Assembly: GCA_032027085.1 (NCBI GenBank)
Contig: JAVSMS010000001.1
Location: 529,711-593,710 of the forward strand
Origin: Pseudorhodoplanes sp.
Lineage (GTDB): Bacteria > Pseudomonadota > Alphaproteobacteria > Rhizobiales > Xanthobacteraceae
DNA length: 64,000 nucleotides
Direction: 5' to 3'
In this document: piece by piece, positions 9,289 to 18,508 of the stretch
Position numbering within the stretch: position 1 is the first letter of the stretch
How the letters are laid out: each line of letters starts with the position of its first letter
The notes under the pieces: generated by a model
What the model was told of the DNA's origin: nothing
Database searches by the model: none
The model's input: the letters and a program-made list of their open reading frames with translations, nothing else
Position numbers and translations under genes: made by a program

Positions 9289-11544
9289 CTAGCCCTCAAT
9301 TTTCGAGAAATCCGCCACGGCGCGCGTCGCTTCGCGGATTTCGTTGAGCAGCTTCAGCCTATTCTCGCGCAGCGCCTTGTCGTCGGCATTCACCGTCACC
9401 TTGTCGAAGAAGGCATCGACTGCCGGCCGCAGCTTGGCCATCGCGGTCATGGCGGCAGCGAAGTCTTCCTGCTCGACCGCCGCAGCCGCCTCGCGCTGCG
9501 CCTCTGCGATGGCGGTCGCCAATGCCTTCTCTTCCGGCAATTGCAACAGCGCCGCATCATGCGCGCCGGTATAGTCGCGCTTGTCCTTCTTCTCCTCGAT
9601 GCGGATGATGTTGGTCGCCCGCTTGGTGCCGGCGAGCAGGCTCTTGCCGTCGTCGGTGTCGAGGAATTTGCCGAGCGCCTCGACGCGGCGGACGATCATC
9701 AAGAGATCGTCCTGACCTTCCAGCGAGAACACGGCGTCCACGAGATCATGCCGCGCGCCCTGATCGCGGAGCTGGACTTTCAGGCGATCGGCGAAGAATA
9801 TCAGCAACTGTTCTGCAATTTCCTTGCCGACGGACTCATGGCCAGGAACCATGTCCTCAAGGGGATCGACAGCCTTTACTCCAGCAGCAACTTTGTCGGC
9901 GTAGCCTTCCAAATCCTCGCTGCCCAATCGACGCGCCAAATCCTTCACTTCAACAACTTCAACAGGCTTCGCAGCCTCCTCGTAATATTGCCGTCCAACA
10001 ACTGGGAACGTCGCGCGATAAAACACTTCAAGTAAATGCACTCGCAGGCCATTTTCTACTATTAGACGAACTACCCCCAGCGCCGCCCGTCGCAGCGCGT
10101 AAGGATCCTTCGATCCCGTTGGCTTCTCGTCGATCGCCCAGAACCCGACCAGCGTGTCGATCTTGTCGGCGAGCGCGACCGCGATCGACACCGGATCGGC
10201 CGGCACCAGATCGTTGGGCCCCTGCGGCTTGTAGTGATCCTCGCAGGCATGCGCGACCGCTTCGTCCTCGCCCTGCGCCTCGGCGTAATATTTCCCCATT
10301 AGCCCCTGCAATTCGGGGAATTCACCGACAACCTCTGTGAGAAGGTCGGCCTTGGCGAGCCGCGCCGCGCGTTCAACCTTCTTCTGATCGGCCTTGACGA
10401 GCGGGGCGAGTTCCACCGCCAGCCGCGCAATGCGCTCAATGCGTTCAGCCTGGGTGCCCAACTTCTCGTGGAAGATGATGTTTTCGAATTTGGGCAGGCG
10501 CGCTTCAAGCGGCACTTTAAGATCGGTTTCGTAGAAGAACTTGGCGTCTGACAGGCGGGCCCGGATCACCCGCTCGTTGCCGGCGACGATGGCCGCCCCA
10601 TGGTCGGTGGCGTCCATGTTGGAGACGAGGACAAACTTGTTGACCAGCTTCGCAGTCTGCGGGTCGCGCACCACGAAACATTTCTGGTTGTTGCGGATGG
10701 TGGCGCGGATCACCTCGTCGGGGATCGCGAGGAAGCTTTCGTCGAAGCTTCCCATCAGCACCACCGGCCACTCGACCAGACCGGCGACTTCCTGAAGCAG
10801 GCCCGCATCCTCGACGAGTTCATACCCTTGCGCGAAGGCGAGGTTCTTCGCTTCGGTGAGGATGATCTCCTGCCGCCATGCCGGATCGACGATGACCTTC
10901 GCCTTTTCCAGCTTTGCCATCCAGTCGTCCTGGCGGCGCACCTCGATTGCGCCGGGCGCGAGAAAGCGGTGACCATAGGTGGTGGAGCCGGAGGCGATGC
11001 CGCCGACCTCGAATTTCACCACCTGCGGGTCTTCGGTCTCCGGGCCGAACATCGCGACAATGGCGTGCAGCGGACGTACCCAGTTGAGAGCGCCGGGCTT
11101 CGCCGATTCCGCGCCCCAGCGCATCGATTTCGGCCAGGGGAAATTGCGCACGATGTCGGGCACGAATTCGGCGATCACCTCGATCGCGTCGCGGCCCTTC
11201 TTCTCCACCACCGCGACATAGAATTCGCCCTTCTTCGGGTCCTTCTCGATCTTCGCCTGATCGAGCGAGGAGAGGCCGGCGCTCTTCAGGAAGCCGGCAA
11301 TCGCCTGCTCCGGCGCGCCGACGCGCGGGCCTTTCTTCTCTTCTTTCAGATCGGGCTGCTTCACCGGCACCCCATGCACGGCAAGCGCCAGGCGCCGGGG
11401 CGTCGCGAAGGCTTTGGCGCCCTCATAGACGAGACCGGCCTCGACCAGGCGATCGGTGACCAGCTTTTTCAGATCGTCTGCGGCACGCGGCTGCATGCGC
11501 GCGGGGATTTCTTCGGAGAAAAATTCGAGCAGAAGGTCGGGCAT
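9289..11544 (-). CDS. glyS: Glycyl-tRNA synthetase beta subunit
   Basis: A 751-residue subunit of the bacterial (alpha-beta)2 glycyl-tRNA synthetase, which charges tRNA-Gly; the beta subunit mainly binds tRNA. The N-terminus ([18 protein letters not shown]) and the HD-like and C-terminal anticodon-binding regions match the family, and the length is at the upper end of normal. The alpha subunit gene glyQ lies about 4.1 kb upstream on the same strand, with four genes between them. A patch at about 9790-10085 (residues ~487-585) uses many A/T-ending codons, unlike the rest of the gene, and is described as a finding. Confidence 0.95.
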   Translation of the reverse strand: MPDLLLEFFSEEIPARMQPRAADDLKKLVTDRLVEAGLVYEGAKAFATPRRLALAVHGVPVKQPDLKEEKKGPRVGAPEQAIAGFLKSAGLSSLDQAKIEKDPKKGEFYVAVVEKKGRDAIEVIAEFVPDIVRNFPWPKSMRWGAESAKPGALNWVRPLHAIVAMFGPETEDPQVVKFEVGGIASGSTTYGHRFLAPGAIEVRRQDDWMAKLEKAKVIVDPAWRQEIILTEAKNLAFAQGYELVEDAGLLQEVAGLVEWPVVLMGSFDESFLAIPDEVIRATIRNNQKCFVVRDPQTAKLVNKFVLVSNMDATDHGAAIVAGNERVIRARLSDAKFFYETDLKVPLEARLPKFENIIFHEKLGTQAERIERIARLAVELAPLVKADQKKVERAARLAKADLLTEVVGEFPELQGLMGKYYAEAQGEDEAVAHACEDHYKPQGPNDLVPADPVSIAVALADKIDTLVGFWAIDEKPTGSKDPYALRRAALGVVRLIVENGLRVHLLEVFYRATFPVVGRQYYEEAAKPVEVVEVKDLARRLGSEDLEGYADKVAAGVKAVDPLEDMVPGHESVGKEIAEQLLIFFADRLKVQLRDQGARHDLVDAVFSLEGQDDLLMIVRRVEALGKFLDTDDGKSLLAGTKRATNIIRIEEKKDKRDYTGAHDAALLQLPEEKALATAIAEAQREAAAAVEQEDFAAAMTAMAKLRPAVDAFFDKVTVNADDKALRENRLKLLNEIREATRAVADFSKIEG

Positions 11545-11720
11545 CTTCTTTTCTCTTACCCTGCCCCGAAAGGAAGGTCGCCGCCGCCGGCGGCTGGGGT
11601 GAGTTACACGTCAACCTTGACGGGAATGCTGAGGCGGCCAGCCATAAAGCCACACAGGGATGGCGTCCAGCGCGACATTCTCACGGAACGCGCAACCGCC
11701 CCTTCACGGGAGGGAAACCG

Positions 11721-13706
11721 TCACCAGCCCCCTCCACCGCCGCCGCCCCCACCTCCGCCCGAGCCCCCGCCGCCGGAGGAGAAACCGGAGGATGAGGAGG
11801 ACGCCGGCATGGCGCTGGACAGGGCACTGGCGGTGCTGCTCACGGTCGAAGCGATGGCGCTGCCGAAGGAGCGGCCGGACCAGGAGCCGGAATGCCAGTT
11901 TGGCCGGTAATGCTGGTTCACCGGGTCCGGCTCGTCGGGATAAGCCCGCTGCAACGCGGCGGCGAAGGCCTCCGACCACGGCTTTTCGACATCGAGCGCG
12001 ACCGCATAAGGCAGCAAGGCCTCAAAGCGCTCCGCGGTAATTTCCGGCGCACCGCGCAGATTGAGCCGGTCCGATTCCGCCGTCTCCAGATACAGCTTGA
12101 AGCCGGCGAGCTGGTCCATGATCGGGCGGCCGAGCGCGGTCGGCGCGCGCATCAGATAGAGAAACAACCCGTTCAGCATGGCGAACGCGCCGACGAGCAA
12201 GAACGGCAAGGGATGATCGCCGAGCAGCGAGACCAGCAAGGGAAAGACGTCGCCGGAAATCCCTGAGAAAATGTCGTGCATGGCGATCGAGATGCCCGCA
12301 ACGAAGATGCCGATGATGATCAGCGTCAGTGCGCTGCGCACGATTGAGCCGAAGCGGATCGCGCCGAACAATGCCATCAGCAGCGGCACCAGAAACATGC
12401 CGAGCCAGACGCTGCCGAAAGCAATGACGGCGAGGATGACGATGTCGCTTTCGGATAGCCCGCCGAAAACGACCGTGCCCACAACCACCGCCACCGTCAT
12501 CGCCGCGCCGGCAAGCACATAGCCGAGGTTGCGGCGAAAGAAGCGATTGCGGTTTTCGTTCTCGATGGCGCTGGTGAAATTCCGCGAGACGTTCGCTACC
12601 CCGCTGCTGTTGCTCGTGTCGATGGCGGCGGAGCCGCCCGAACTCTCGAGCCAGCCGGCGATGGCAGATTCACCGGCAGGCAGCGATGCCCGGCCTTCCT
12701 TCAGCTTGTCGGTGCCCCTCAGCCTGAGCGTGCCGTCCTTGTCGTCGAAGCGCAGCAGACCTTTCACTGCGAGCGACAAAGCCGCTGCCGTGAAGGCCCG
12801 CCATTTGTCCCGGCCCAGCCCCCAATTGTCGATGTAGTTGGCCAGCGCAGGCGAAATCCCTTTCGGGGGATGGAAGAGCGGGATGATGGTGCCGCCCTGG
12901 GGGTCGCGCCCCACCGCTCTCCACGCCGATACATAATAGACAAGCACCAGCAGGAATCCGACACCGCCAAGGACCCAGCCGCGATTGTCATGGAACGCGT
13001 ACCAGAGTTCAGTCGCCTGCGTCGGCGGCTCGACCGCGCCTTCCGGCAAGGCGGCGACGACCGTAAGCCCTTCGCCGGCTCGCAGCGGCCGCGTGGTGGT
13101 CACGACCAGCGCGCCATCGCTGCTGAGACCCGCACGATAGTCGGTGCCGCGAGCGCCGAGCGGACCAGTAAAGGCGGTCCAGCGCACCGGCCTCAGGCCA
13201 TCGGCAAGCTCAAGCCGATAACTCGCCGCAAGGATGGAAAAAGTCCAGAAATTGCCGGTGACATTCCAGTTCAGTTCCGGCCCGCTGTCGAACCAGCGCA
13301 CCTGCCGTGCCGTGCGATAGCGAAACTCATAGGTGTGATCGCCTGGCGTCAGCATCACGTCCTTGTCGCCGGCATAGATGCGGATGACGCCTCCGCTCTT
13401 GCGTTCGGTGAAATAGTTTTCCGGCCGGCCGTCGCGGGTGACCCCGAGCAGCTTGAAACTCACTTCACGACGGCGTCCCTGCGCATCGAGGAAAGTCCGG
13501 GGAAAGTCCCGGTAAATGCCACGCTTGATGTCGCGGCCTTCCGCGCGCACGCGAATACGTTCGATGACGGTGAGTTCGCCGGACTTGTCGAGCACGACGT
13601 GTGAATCGAAGGAATGGATCACCTCCGCCGCAGGCGCGCGGGTGAGGCCGGCCAGCAGCACCAGGCCAAGCAGGCAGAGAAGACGGACCGGTGCAAGCTT
13701 CCGCAT
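11721..13706 (-). CDS. DUF2207 domain-containing membrane protein
   Basis: A 661-residue membrane protein. It has a signal peptide (residues ~1-27), an extracytoplasmic DUF2207 beta-rich domain whose start (EVIHSFDSHVVLDKSGELTV) and RGIYRDFP motif are typical, then several hydrophobic segments, and a Gly/Ser-rich tail ending in a run of glycines and Trp. The gene follows lemA directly; pairing of LemA with DUF2207 proteins is common in bacteria and suggests a shared envelope role of unknown nature. ATG 13706 is preferred over GTG 13718 because a TGAGG site precedes it; the GTG overlaps the lemA stop codon. Confidence 0.85.
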   Translation of the reverse strand: MRKLAPVRLLCLLGLVLLAGLTRAPAAEVIHSFDSHVVLDKSGELTVIERIRVRAEGRDIKRGIYRDFPRTFLDAQGRRREVSFKLLGVTRDGRPENYFTERKSGGVIRIYAGDKDVMLTPGDHTYEFRYRTARQVRWFDSGPELNWNVTGNFWTFSILAASYRLELADGLRPVRWTAFTGPLGARGTDYRAGLSSDGALVVTTTRPLRAGEGLTVVAALPEGAVEPPTQATELWYAFHDNRGWVLGGVGFLLVLVYYVSAWRAVGRDPQGGTIIPLFHPPKGISPALANYIDNWGLGRDKWRAFTAAALSLAVKGLLRFDDKDGTLRLRGTDKLKEGRASLPAGESAIAGWLESSGGSAAIDTSNSSGVANVSRNFTSAIENENRNRFFRRNLGYVLAGAAMTVAVVVGTVVFGGLSESDIVILAVIAFGSVWLGMFLVPLLMALFGAIRFGSIVRSALTLIIIGIFVAGISIAMHDIFSGISGDVFPLLVSLLGDHPLPFLLVGAFAMLNGLFLYLMRAPTALGRPIMDQLAGFKLYLETAESDRLNLRGAPEITAERFEALLPYAVALDVEKPWSEAFAAALQRAYPDEPDPVNQHYRPNWHSGSWSGRSFGSAIASTVSSTASALSSAMPASSSSSGFSSGGGGSGGGGGGGGGGGW

Positions 13707-13714
13707 CTGTCGCC

Positions 13715-14278
13715 TCACCGCGGCTGCAATGTCACTTGCGGCACCGCCCGCTCGCGCGCATCCGGCAATTCGAAATAATCGCGCTCGCGGAAACCGAACA
13801 AGCCTGCAATGAGGTTTGAGGGCACCGATTGCACCAGCACATTCTGATTGCGCACGGCGCCATTGTAATAGCGGCGCGCCATCTGCAACTCGTCTTCAAG
13901 GGTGCTCAACTGCTGCTGCAGTTCGAGGAAATTGGCGCTCGCCTTCAGGTCTGGATAGCTTTCGGCCAGCGCGATCAGGCGGCCGATGGCGGCCGTCAGC
14001 GCCGTTTCGGCCTGCGCACGATGGGCGACGTCGTCTTTCGGCAACGCACCGGCCGCGCCGCGCAACCGCGTGACCTCCTCCAGAACGCCGCGCTCATGCG
14101 CGGCATAGCCTTTCACCACCTCAACCAGATTGGGCACGAGATCGGCACGCCGCTTCAGCTGCACGTCGATGCCGCTCCACGCCTCGTTCGCCATCTGGCG
14201 CGTGCGCACCAGACGGTTGAAGACAATGATCGCATAAAGAACGGCGCCCGCCGCCAGCGCCAGCAAAACCCAAGTCAT
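13715..14278 (-). CDS. LemA family protein
   Basis: A 187-residue protein with one N-terminal membrane helix (WVLLALAAGAVLYAIIVF) followed by a helical bundle typical of LemA (VQLKRRADLVPNLVEVVKGY near residue 40, then ETALTAAIGRL). LemA proteins are membrane-anchored with the bundle outside the cytoplasm; their biochemical role is not settled. The start at 14278 is where the helix begins; the upstream in-frame extension is Arg-rich and unlikely to be translated. A short duplicated segment (CCCAAGTCATTG) spans the start codon. It forms an operon with the DUF2207 gene. Confidence 0.88.
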   Translation of the reverse strand: MTWVLLALAAGAVLYAIIVFNRLVRTRQMANEAWSGIDVQLKRRADLVPNLVEVVKGYAAHERGVLEEVTRLRGAAGALPKDDVAHRAQAETALTAAIGRLIALAESYPDLKASANFLELQQQLSTLEDELQMARRYYNGAVRNQNVLVQSVPSNLIAGLFGFRERDYFELPDARERAVPQVTLQPR

Positions 14279-14378
14279 TGCATAACCCAAGTCATTGCTG
14301 TTTGTCGCCCGCCGGGCGCCTGCGTTCAATGGCTTTGACCGCCGGCGCCATCGTCGTACACAGCCGGGTTTGCCGGGT

Positions 14379-14978
14379 TCAGGCCTTGATCTGTCCGGCC
14401 GTCGCAATCGTGGCGAAGCGGTCGGCCAGTTCCGCCAGCGCGGTGCAATGCACCTGCTCTGCCGGAATGTCGCCGCCGCCGAGCGGATCGGGCAGCGCGC
14501 GCGTCGCCACCGCGTCGGAAATCACGGTCGCGGCGTAGCCGTGATCGAGCGCCGAGCGCGCGGTGGCGCTCACGCACATATGCGTCATGAAGCCGGCGAT
14601 CACGAGCGACTTGCGGCCGGTCGCCTCAAGCACCGCCTGCAAATTCGTTTTCGCGAACGAATTCGGCAGCGGCTTCTCGACCACGGTCTCGCCGGCCAAA
14701 GCCGCCGCCTGCGGCGCGATCCGGAACGCGTCACTCTCAGGATCAAAAAGCCCGCCCGGCCGGCCGCGCTGCACGACATGAATGACCGGCGCGCCGGCCG
14801 CGCGCGCCGCCTTCAGCAGCGCGGCGATATTGTCGAGCGCGGCCGCCACGCCCTCGAGCGGCAGCCTGCCGGTGACATACTCGTTCTGCGCATCGATGAT
14901 CACAAGCGCCGCGTCGCCGAGCTTCGCGGGCGACGGATTGACGCCGGCCATCTGCAGCAATGTTCTGGCGCCGGTCAT
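14379..14978 (-). CDS. Cysteine hydrolase, isochorismatase-like
   Basis: A 199-residue protein of the isochorismatase/nicotinamidase superfamily. The catalytic triad is visible: Asp in VIIDAQNEY (residue ~29), Lys in VEKPLPNSF (~100) and Cys in GFMTHMCVSAT (~133). Substrates in the family include nicotinamide, ureidoacrylate and isochorismate; nothing here singles one out. Its ATG overlaps the stop codon of the upstream DUF559 gene (ATGA), so the two are probably translationally coupled. The pairing looks accidental in function, since a repeat element shapes the end of the upstream gene. Confidence 0.85.
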   Translation of the reverse strand: MTGARTLLQMAGVNPSPAKLGDAALVIIDAQNEYVTGRLPLEGVAAALDNIAALLKAARAAGAPVIHVVQRGRPGGLFDPESDAFRIAPQAAALAGETVVEKPLPNSFAKTNLQAVLEATGRKSLVIAGFMTHMCVSATARSALDHGYAATVISDAVATRALPDPLGGGDIPAEQVHCTALAELADRFATIATAGQIKA

Positions 14979-15448
14979 CTTGACGCTCCCCCCGCCTCTG
15001 GTGCGGAATGCTGTCGTTGCTTCTTCTCCCCTCCCCCTTGTGGGGAGGGGTCGGGGGTGGGGGTCCCAGTTACAGCGCGTTGAATCTCAGCCAACACACC
15101 ATCGATGTTCGACAATACGTCATTATTCCAGAAGCGCAGCACCTTATAGCCATCCGCTTCGAGACGCTGCGTGCGCTTTTCGTCAGCAGCCGGATTCTGC
15201 GCATGCTGCCCACCGTCGACTTCAATGATCAGCTTCGAATGATGGCAAGCAAAGTCGACGATGTAAGGACCAATCTGCACTTGCCGCCGGAAATGAGTGT
15301 CTGCCAGCTGCAAGCGGTGGCGAAGATGGAACCATAGCTTGCGCTCTGCATCGGTAGGTGCCTTGCGCATCTGCCGCGCATGCCCACGCTGCGGCGCCAG
15401 GATCGAAGGATCCCGCCGTGCCCATGTGCGCGGTTCATCGTTCGGCAT
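14975..15448 (-). CDS. DUF559 endonuclease-like protein
   Basis: A 157-residue protein of the DUF559 family, related to very-short-patch-repair (Vsr-like) nucleases. The core shows the segment DFACHHSKLIIEVDGGQH with the acidic residues expected for metal binding, followed by the conserved DGYKVLRFWNNDVL. Family members are presumed DNA nicking enzymes, but function is not proven. The C-terminal ~25 residues (TPTPDPSPQGGGE...) are encoded by the intergenic palindrome at 15028-15068. An inverted copy of that palindrome lies just upstream of the gene at 15470-15508. The start at 15448 (MPNDEP) is tentative; 15457 and 15478 are alternatives. Confidence 0.82.
   Translation of the reverse strand: MPNDEPRTWARRDPSILAPQRGHARQMRKAPTDAERKLWFHLRHRLQLADTHFRRQVQIGPYIVDFACHHSKLIIEVDGGQHAQNPAADEKRTQRLEADGYKVLRFWNNDVLSNIDGVLAEIQRAVTGTPTPDPSPQGGGEKKQRQHSAPEAGGASR
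15028..15068. repeat. Palindromic repeat B, copy 1 (inside the DUF559 3' end)
   Basis: A perfect hairpin CCCCTCCCC-CTTGT-GGGGAGGGG (15028-15050) followed by TCGGGGGTGGGGGTCC. The same unit, inverted, occurs at 15470-15508, and a degenerate copy lies at 18509-18547. This copy encodes the C-terminal tail of the DUF559 protein. Confidence 0.75.
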
Positions 15449-15469
15449 CGCAATCATTCCGGCTCTCTC

Positions 15470-15508
15470 GACCCCCACCCCTGACCCCTCCCCACAAGGG
15501 GGAGGGGA
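15470..15508. repeat. Palindromic repeat B, copy 2 (upstream of DUF559)
   Basis: GACCCCCACCCCTGA followed by the hairpin CCCCTCCCC-ACAAG-GGGGAGGGG (15485-15507). It is the reverse-complement orientation of copy 1, so the DUF559 gene is bracketed by inverted copies. Confidence 0.75.
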
Positions 15509-15552
15509 ACAGTCAATGCCGTACGTCCAAGGCCTCAGGCTGCACGAAGCTC

Positions 15553-15607
15553 ATCACCCCACCCCGCCGCCTTCGGCGGCGACCCTCCCCCTCCAGGGGA
15601 GGGTGAA
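15553..15607. repeat. Double hairpin repeat downstream of glyQ
   Basis: Two adjacent hairpins: CGCCGCC-TTC-GGCGGCG (15565-15581) and CCCTCCCC-CTCCA-GGGGAGGG (15583-15603). They lie between the glyQ stop codon (15653) and the DUF559 gene and may act as a 3' stabiliser of the glyQ transcript. Confidence 0.65.
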
Positions 15608-15652
15608 GGATAACGCCAGCGCGTGCGATCGTCGCTACCGCAGCGAACGCCA

Positions 15653-16612
15653 TCACCCCGCCCCGCCCGCTTCGGTCGCGAGCCAGGCCGCGCCGCAGGC
15701 TTTCGCAAGTTCGCGCACCCGCAGGATGTAGCTCTGGCGTTCGGTCACCGAAATCACGCCGCGCGCGTCGAGCAGGTTGAACACATGGCTCGCCTTGATG
15801 CACTGGTCATACGCCGGCAGCGCCATCAGGTGACGCTCTTTCTTTCCGTCCTTGTTTTCCTGCCAACCCGCTTCGAGATATTTCCGGCACGCCTCTTCCG
15901 CCATGCGGAACTGCTCGAACAGCATCGCCGTGTCGGAGTATTCGAAATTGTGCCGCGAATATTCCTGCTCGGCCTGCAGGAACACGTCGCCATAGGTGAC
16001 CTTCTCCTTGCCCTCGCGCCCGTTGAAATTCAGGTCGAAGACATTCTCGACGCCCTGCACATACATGGCGAGGCGCTCCAGTCCGTAAGTCAGCTCGCCC
16101 GCGACCGGCGCGCATTCGAAGCCGGCGACCTGCTGGAAGTAGGTGAACTGGCTCACCTCCATCCCGTCGCACCAGCATTCCCAGCCCAGCCCCCAGGCGC
16201 CGAGCGTCGGGCTCTCCCAGTCGTCCTCGACAAACCGGATGTCGTGGATCTTCGGGTCGATGCCGATGGTGTAGAGCGACTTGAGGTAAAGCTCCTGAAT
16301 GTCGGCTGGCGACGGCTTCAGGATCACCTGGAACTGGTAATAATGCTGCAGGCGGTTCGGATTCTCGCCATAGCGGCCGTCCTTCGGGCGGCGCGAGGGC
16401 TGCACATAGGCGGCGTTCCACGGTTTCGGCCCCAGCGCCCGCAGGGTGGTCGCAGGATGAAAGGTTCCCGCGCCGACCTCCATGTCATAGGGCTGCAGGA
16501 TCACGCAGCCATGGTCCGCCCAGAAGCGTTGCAGGGTCAGGATCAGCCCCTGAAAGGAGCGTGAAGGCTCCAAAGCATGGTCCCTGGAGCGGGCATCGGC
16601 GGCGACGGTCAT
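15653..16612 (-). CDS. glyQ: Glycyl-tRNA synthetase alpha subunit
   Basis: A 319-residue catalytic subunit of the heterotetrameric glycyl-tRNA synthetase, which activates glycine and charges tRNA-Gly in the cytoplasm. The sequence is highly conserved: [20 protein letters not shown] near residue 27, [18 protein letters not shown], and [19 protein letters not shown] with class II motif residues near residue 75. The length is slightly over the usual ~300. The start has no competing upstream ATG. The beta-subunit gene lies downstream on the same strand but is separated by four genes and several repeats, which is looser than the usual adjacent glyQS arrangement. Confidence 0.97.
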   Translation of the reverse strand: MTVAADARSRDHALEPSRSFQGLILTLQRFWADHGCVILQPYDMEVGAGTFHPATTLRALGPKPWNAAYVQPSRRPKDGRYGENPNRLQHYYQFQVILKPSPADIQELYLKSLYTIGIDPKIHDIRFVEDDWESPTLGAWGLGWECWCDGMEVSQFTYFQQVAGFECAPVAGELTYGLERLAMYVQGVENVFDLNFNGREGKEKVTYGDVFLQAEQEYSRHNFEYSDTAMLFEQFRMAEEACRKYLEAGWQENKDGKKERHLMALPAYDQCIKASHVFNLLDARGVISVTERQSYILRVRELAKACGAAWLATEAGGAG

Positions 16613-16872
16613 GAATTAAGGAAATCCGGGTTGCGCGGTTTAAGTATCGGCCAAGCCCTGACCGGTCAAGAAAGCCCGGCGCGACCAGGGACAGGCTCGA
16701 ACGCTCGGAAAAAGCGCGCTTTTACCCTCTTCCAGCGTTAACGAAGGGAATTAAGGCAAGGGCAGAAGGCAATTGAAATCGGCGGCCCTGTTCTGCCATT
16801 GTGGGTCGCGAAGGCACGCGGGAGAGGCCCCGGGGGGTTTCCGAAGTTCCGGTTGAGTACAGAGGGCGGAGT

Positions 16873-17667
16873 ATGTCCAAGCCGACAGTTATTATCGTGG
16901 GCGCCGACAAGGGCGGCGTCGGCAAGACCACCGTTTCACGCACGCTTCTGGACTATTTCACCGCCCGCAACGTCCCGATCCGCGCGTTTGACACCGAATC
17001 CCCGCGCGGGACGCTGAAGCGCTTCTATCCGGATATCACCGAGGTCGTCGACGCCACCTCGGTCTCCGACCAGATGCGCATTTTCGACACCCTGAGCGAC
17101 AGCCAGGTAACGATCATCGACGTCCGCGCCGGCCTCCTCTCCACCACCCTCGCCGCCTTGCGCGACATCGGCTTTCTCGAATCGGCCAAGCGCGGCCAGA
17201 TCACGCTCGCCGTATTCCACATTGTCGGGCCGTCCATAGCTTCGCTCGACGAGATCAAGGACATCGCTCCCTTCGTAGTCGACGGCAAATATTATCTGAC
17301 CAAGAATTTCATCAACAACACCAGCTTCTTCGAGTGGGATCAGTCGACATACGATTCCTACTTCAAGCAGATCCGCGACGCCGTCGACCTCACCATTCCG
17401 AAGCTGAACGAAATGGCCTATGAGCAGGTGGAACTCGCCGCCGTGCCCTTCGTCACCTTCATCGCCAACAAGACCGCGCGCGGCGAGAACGCCAATTATT
17501 CCTTCGTGTTGCGTGGTTATGTCCGGCACTGGCTGGGCAATGTCTGGGCCGAGTTCGACCGCGTGAAGCTGCCCGACATCGTCGGCTCCAATGTGGTGGG
17601 CGCGCCGAAGCCGCAGAGCGGGTTTACGTCGACGCCCCAGAATCAGATACGCAGCGGCGGAGGGTGA
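16873..17667 (+). CDS. ParA/MinD-like P-loop ATPase of unknown role (first of a pair)
   Basis: A 264-residue protein with a deviant Walker A motif of the ParA/MinD/SIMIBI class (GADKGGVGKTTVSRTLLDY, residues ~10-28), including the signature lysine before the GGVGKT. A switch-I-like DTES follows at residue ~41, and a hydrophobic strand ending in Asp (VTIIDVRAG, ~80) serves as a Walker B equivalent. The C-terminal third is unlike plasmid ParA proteins. The start at 16873 has a GGGCGGAG site five bases upstream. A second divergent P-loop gene follows about 108 bases downstream. No parB, centromere-like array or minCE is near. The partner and cargo are unknown. Confidence 0.85.
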   Translation: MSKPTVIIVGADKGGVGKTTVSRTLLDYFTARNVPIRAFDTESPRGTLKRFYPDITEVVDATSVSDQMRIFDTLSDSQVTIIDVRAGLLSTTLAALRDIGFLESAKRGQITLAVFHIVGPSIASLDEIKDIAPFVVDGKYYLTKNFINNTSFFEWDQSTYDSYFKQIRDAVDLTIPKLNEMAYEQVELAAVPFVTFIANKTARGENANYSFVLRGYVRHWLGNVWAEFDRVKLPDIVGSNVVGAPKPQSGFTSTPQNQIRSGGG

Positions 17668-17689
17668 GTCTTGCCTGTCCTTCGTCATT

Positions 17690-17755
17690 GCCCGGCTTGA
17701 CCCGGCAATCCATCTTTCTTGATGGATGCGCGGGTGGTCGAGCCCGCGCATGACG
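17690..17755. repeat. REP-like palindrome between the two P-loop ATPase genes (family G)
   Basis: CGTCATTGCCCGGCTTGACC at the left and a complementary GAGCCCGCGCATGACG at the right, enclosing ATCCATCTTTCTTGATGGAT, form a two-part hairpin. Related copies occur at 35948-36106. It separates the first ATPase stop codon from the second ATPase start. Confidence 0.65.
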
Positions 17756-17775
17756 AACTGAAGATTGCTTCCGTC

Positions 17776-18480
17776 ATGGCGCGCCGCACGCCCGTTTACA
17801 TTGTCTGCTCTCCCCGCCCGCGCACCGGCAAGACGCTGCTGGCGCGCGTGCTGACGGATTTCCAGCTGGTCAACAATCGGCAGCCGATCGCCTACGATCT
17901 CAACCGCAACGAAAATCTGCTCGCCACCCTCCTCCCCCACCACACCGCGATCGCCGACCTGTCGGATACGCGCGGGCAGATGGCGCTGTTCGACGGGCTG
18001 ATCGCAGGCGGCGATGTTCCGCGCATTATCGATCTCGGCGCTGAGGCGTTTGATCCGTTTTTCACCGTGGCACGGCAGATCGGATTCATGCGGGAGGCGC
18101 AGCGGCGCGGCATCGATCCGATGCTGCTGTTCATCGCCGATCCGCATCCGCGCTCGGCGCAATTCTACGGCTACCTGCACCAGGCCTTTCCGCACACCGT
18201 CATCGTGCCGGTGCAGAACGAGGCCAATATCAGCGCGCGCGGCTATATGGAGCCCTTTCGGCCCGTCACCACCGAGCGCGGCCTGTTCATTCCGCGGCTC
18301 AACCCGGTGATCAAGGGCGTGATCGACAAGCCGCATTTCTCCTTCGCCTCGTTCATGCGCAAGCCCGCTGATCTGCGCACCGAGCTGCACGTCTGGACCG
18401 AGAAGGTCTTCATCGAGTTCCGCGAGCTGGAATTGCGGGTGATGCTGCGCGAGCTGAAATCGGCGCTGCCGTTCAGGTAG
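17776..18480 (+). CDS. P-loop NTPase-like protein with altered Walker A (second of a pair)
   Basis: A 234-residue protein beginning MARRTPVYIVCSPRPRTGKT. The Walker A region reads SPRPRTGKTLLAR, so the canonical first glycine is replaced by proline while GKT is kept. A strand ending in a possible catalytic acid follows (PRIIDLGAE, residue ~88), then LLFIADPHP (~120). It resembles a distant homologue of the preceding ATPase and was probably produced by an ancient duplication. The C-terminus (ELHVWTEKVFIEFRELELRV) looks helical. Function is unknown; nucleotide binding is plausible but not certain. A REP-like element lies between the genes. An in-frame upstream start at 17719 lies inside that repeat and is less likely. 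Confidence 0.78.
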   Translation: MARRTPVYIVCSPRPRTGKTLLARVLTDFQLVNNRQPIAYDLNRNENLLATLLPHHTAIADLSDTRGQMALFDGLIAGGDVPRIIDLGAEAFDPFFTVARQIGFMREAQRRGIDPMLLFIADPHPRSAQFYGYLHQAFPHTVIVPVQNEANISARGYMEPFRPVTTERGLFIPRLNPVIKGVIDKPHFSFASFMRKPADLRTELHVWTEKVFIEFRELELRVMLRELKSALPFR

Positions 18481-18508
18481 AGACGAAGGCGCGCCGCGCA
18501 CTCAGCAG

